Positions 5,996 to 7,930 of a stretch of DNA of 7,930 nucleotides are shown here, piece by piece (position 1 is the first letter of the stretch; every line of letters starts with the position of its first letter). The DNA comes from an uncultured Collinsella sp. (GTDB taxonomy: Bacteria; Actinomycetota; Coriobacteriia; Coriobacteriales; Coriobacteriaceae): positions 1-7,930 of the forward strand of contig CABSDO010000089.1 of assembly GCA_902476475.1 (NCBI GenBank). The letters are read 5' to 3'. The position numbers and the translations under genes were made by a program. The notes under the pieces were generated by a model that saw only the letters and a program-made list of their open reading frames with translations, was not told the origin of the DNA and did no database searches.

Positions 5996-6157
5996 ATATT
6001 GACCTCCAGGTATGTCGTGCCGGACGGTGGATGTGCCGTCGAGGCAGGATGGACATAAGTTATTACACGATAAACCAAACGGGGCGCGCGAGGCCTCGTG
6101 TATGCTGGAAGACGGCATTTTTCAGAGTGAATGCATACCTTGGTAAGGAGTTTGCCG
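5996..6157. promoter_or_regulatory. Divergent intergenic region between the penicillin-binding protein and U32 genes
   Basis: This 162-bp gap must contain promoters for both divergent genes. An AT-rich block at 6053-6080 is the likely core. On the plus strand TGGACA (6050-6055) is a good -35-like hexamer, but the -10 candidate 16 bases on, TAAACC (6072-6077), is poor. A 7-bp inverted repeat, TACACGA (6065-6071) and TCGTGTA (6097-6103), and the 10-bp palindrome CGAGGCCTCG (6090-6099) lie in the middle. I cannot assign transcription starts with confidence. Confidence 0.4.
6145..6150 (+). promoter_or_regulatory. Ribosome binding site of the U32 gene
   Basis: AAGGAG lies seven bases before ATG 6158, a near-ideal site that fixes this start. 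Confidence 0.75.
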
Positions 6158-7930
6158 ATGGCGATTCGGGCGATGGGGCCGAGCGGACAATACGAGACTG
6201 GATTGGATGCTGCCGGTGCGGCGCTGCCCGAGCTGCTGGCGCCAGCGGGCGGGCTCGACCAGATGCTTGCGGCCATCGCCGCGGGTGCCGATGCCATCTA
6301 TGCGGGGTTGGGCGGCTTTAACGCCCGCGTGAGCGCGCATGGCTTTACGGATGACGAGTTTGCGCGCGGCTGCGCCGTGGCGCATGCCCATGGCGTGCGC
6401 GTGTACGTGACGCTCAACGTGTTCGTGTTTGACGATGAGCTGTCCGATGCGGTGGCGCTGGGAGCTCATGCACTGGAGTTGGGCGCCGATGCTCTGATTG
6501 TCGCCGATGCCGGGTTGGCCTGCGCGCTGCGCGCGGCGATTCCCGGGGTCGAGATTCACCTGTCCACGCAAGCGGGCGCTCATAGCGAGGGTGCCGTGCA
6601 GTTGGCTGCCAAGGAGTTGGGAGTTGAGCGCGTGACGACGGCACGCGAGCTGACGGTCGACGAGATTGCGGCGCTATGTGCCACGGGCGTGCCCATCGAG
6701 GTATTCTGCCACGGTGCGATTTGCATCGGCTATTCGGGGGCGTGCGAGTTCTCGGCCCTGCGGCGTGGGCGCTCGGCGATGCGCGGCGACTGCACGCAGC
6801 CGTGCCGTCTGGCGTACGACCTGGTGGACGAGGCGGGGCAGAGCGTTGTCGCCGTCGAGGGAGATCGCCTGCTGTGTCCGCGCGACTATCTGGGTATTGC
6901 GCATCTGCCCGAGCTTGTAGATGCCGGCGTGGCGTCGCTCAAGATCGAGGGGCGCATGAAGAACCCCGATTACGTATTCAACGTGGTGCGGGTGTGGCGC
7001 CGGGCACTCGATATGCTGTGCGACGGCGCGTGGGACCCCGGTGCCGTGGAAGAGCTTGAGCGCGAGCTGGGAAGGTCGTTTAACCGTGGGTTTACCGATG
7101 CGTACCTGCGAGGGCGTTCGGGTGCCGAGCTGATGAGCTTTGAGCGCGCAATTAACCAGGGCGTGCGCGTGGGGCGCTTGGTCGCTGTGGGCCACGAAGA
7201 GGTGACCGTTGAGCTCGACGCCGCCGTGGCGGCGGGTGACACGCTCGAGATTCGGTTCTATCCGGGTGTCGACGCGCGTCCCGATGTGCCCAAGCGCTGG
7301 CCGCAGGTGCCCTGCCCGGTGGATGCCGCAGCGGGGAAGCGCGTCGTCGTGCATTGCAAGCGTAAGGTGGACACGGGCTGCGAGGTGTACCTGATTCGCA
7401 GCGCCGGCGTGTTGGATCAGACGGCGGCGGCGTTGGAGCGCATGCGGGCCGAGGCGGATGCGATTGCGCCCGTTGCACGTGCCGTTGAGGTACTGCCCTT
7501 TGAGGACGTTGCGGTGGATGGCGGTGCGTCGACGGAGTTGGTGGGGTGCGCGGTTCCCGCTCGCATGGTTTTTGCTTGGCAGCTGATGGATGCCGACCCG
7601 CGCGGAGAACTCGATTTGTCCGACGCCGTTGTGGTGCTTGACGAGGTGTGCCGCACGGGTGACGCTGACCGGACCCGCTCACTGATGCAGCGTGCCGGGC
7701 GCGTCGTCTGCCGCAACCTGGGACAGGTGGTGATCGCTCGCGAGCTGGGCGTGACGTTTGACGTGGCGGCGCCGGTGTTCTGCGCGAATCGGGCCACGCT
7801 TACCTGGCTGCGCGGACTCGGTGCGGGGCGGGTGTACTTGCCGGCCGAGTTGCTCGGCAATGATGCGGAGCGTATTGCCGAACTGGCTGCTGAACCCGGC
7901 GTCTTGGGTCCGGTCGACGCCGACCGTCCC
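6158..7930 (+). CDS. U32 family protein, long RlhA-like form (3' end outside window)
   Basis: Members of this family were named collagenase-like peptidases, but characterised long relatives (E. coli RlhA/YdcP) are needed for hydroxylation of C2501 in 23S rRNA and short ones (TrhP/YegQ) for tRNA uridine hydroxylation. The frame is open for 591 codons to the window edge. Seen here: ELLAPAGGLDQMLAAIAAGADAIYAG (25-50), LNVFV, HLSTQAGAHS (134-143), the U32 signature EVFCHGAICIGYSGACEFS (181-199), RGDCTQPCR (209-217) and SLKIEGRMK (260-268). C189, C196, C212 and C216 form the conserved four-cysteine set thought to bind an iron-sulfur cluster or metal; C184 is extra. After residue 280 the protein continues past the length of short U32 proteins, with a region like the second half of RlhA (VAAPVFCANRATLTWLRGLGAGRVYLPAELL near 530-565). 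Hydroxylase rather than protease function is inferred from family knowledge. Confidence 0.9.
   Translation, partial: MAIRAMGPSGQYETGLDAAGAALPELLAPAGGLDQMLAAIAAGADAIYAGLGGFNARVSAHGFTDDEFARGCAVAHAHGVRVYVTLNVFVFDDELSDAVALGAHALELGADALIVADAGLACALRAAIPGVEIHLSTQAGAHSEGAVQLAAKELGVERVTTARELTVDEIAALCATGVPIEVFCHGAICIGYSGACEFSALRRGRSAMRGDCTQPCRLAYDLVDEAGQSVVAVEGDRLLCPRDYLGIAHLPELVDAGVASLKIEGRMKNPDYVFNVVRVWRRALDMLCDGAWDPGAVEELERELGRSFNRGFTDAYLRGRSGAELMSFERAINQGVRVGRLVAVGHEEVTVELDAAVAAGDTLEIRFYPGVDARPDVPKRWPQVPCPVDAAAGKRVVVHCKRKVDTGCEVYLIRSAGVLDQTAAALERMRAEADAIAPVARAVEVLPFEDVAVDGGASTELVGCAVPARMVFAWQLMDADPRGELDLSDAVVVLDEVCRTGDADRTRSLMQRAGRVVCRNLGQVVIARELGVTFDVAAPVFCANRATLTWLRGLGAGRVYLPAELLGNDAERIAELAAEPGVLGPVDADRP

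Noticed and set aside
5996..6118. N-terminal extension of the penicillin-binding protein by 41 residues
   Set aside because: The near-perfect GGAGG site seven bases before ATG 5995 and the basic-then-membrane-span N-terminus from that ATG fit better; the extension is Cys/Ser-rich and has no ribosome site.

Overview
The window is a high-GC chromosomal stretch from a bacterium that is most probably an actinobacterium of the class Coriobacteriia, with a Collinsella-like gut species as the best guess. The support is indirect: the distal ribosomal-protein/RNA-polymerase order rpoA-rplQ-truA, an Ala/Lys/Glu-rich tail on L17, the overall base composition, and the style of the proteins. No 16S gene or other decisive marker is present. 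Everything looks like core chromosome; I see no tRNA, rRNA, CRISPR array, insertion sequence or prophage gene.

Layout. Positions 1-975 hold the end of a ribosomal-protein operon: the 3' part of rpoA, then rplQ, closed by a perfect hairpin terminator with a UUCG loop. truA (1011-1835) follows in the same direction just beyond that terminator. A 161-bp gap with a candidate extended -10 promoter and a possible 13-codon leader ORF precedes a glycosyltransferase-2-like gene that starts at TTG (1997-3037). Its usual metal- and nucleotide-binding aspartates look degraded. An AT-rich gap (3038-3169) carries a perfect 13-bp inverted repeat, then comes argR (3170-3607) and its terminator. A second strong terminator faces the other way and serves the minus-strand gene for a bifunctional class A penicillin-binding protein (5995 down to 3797). 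This protein ends in an unusual Thr/Gly/Pro-rich tail. A divergent intergenic region (5996-6157) separates it from a long U32-family gene of the RlhA type, which runs off the right edge.

How the genes fit together. rpoA, rplQ and truA belong to gene expression and translation (RNA polymerase alpha, ribosomal protein L17, tRNA pseudouridine 38-40), and the U32 protein is probably an RNA-hydroxylation enzyme acting on 23S rRNA. ArgR is a stand-alone arginine regulator with no arginine genes in view. The penicillin-binding protein builds peptidoglycan at the membrane. These are adjacent housekeeping units rather than one pathway, and I do not see a new multi-gene system. The items most worth a second look are the inverted repeat upstream of argR, the GDDT-to-GNDT change in the arginine pocket of ArgR, the degenerate glycosyltransferase with its possible leader ORF, the repetitive tail of the penicillin-binding protein, and the broken left edge of rpoA.
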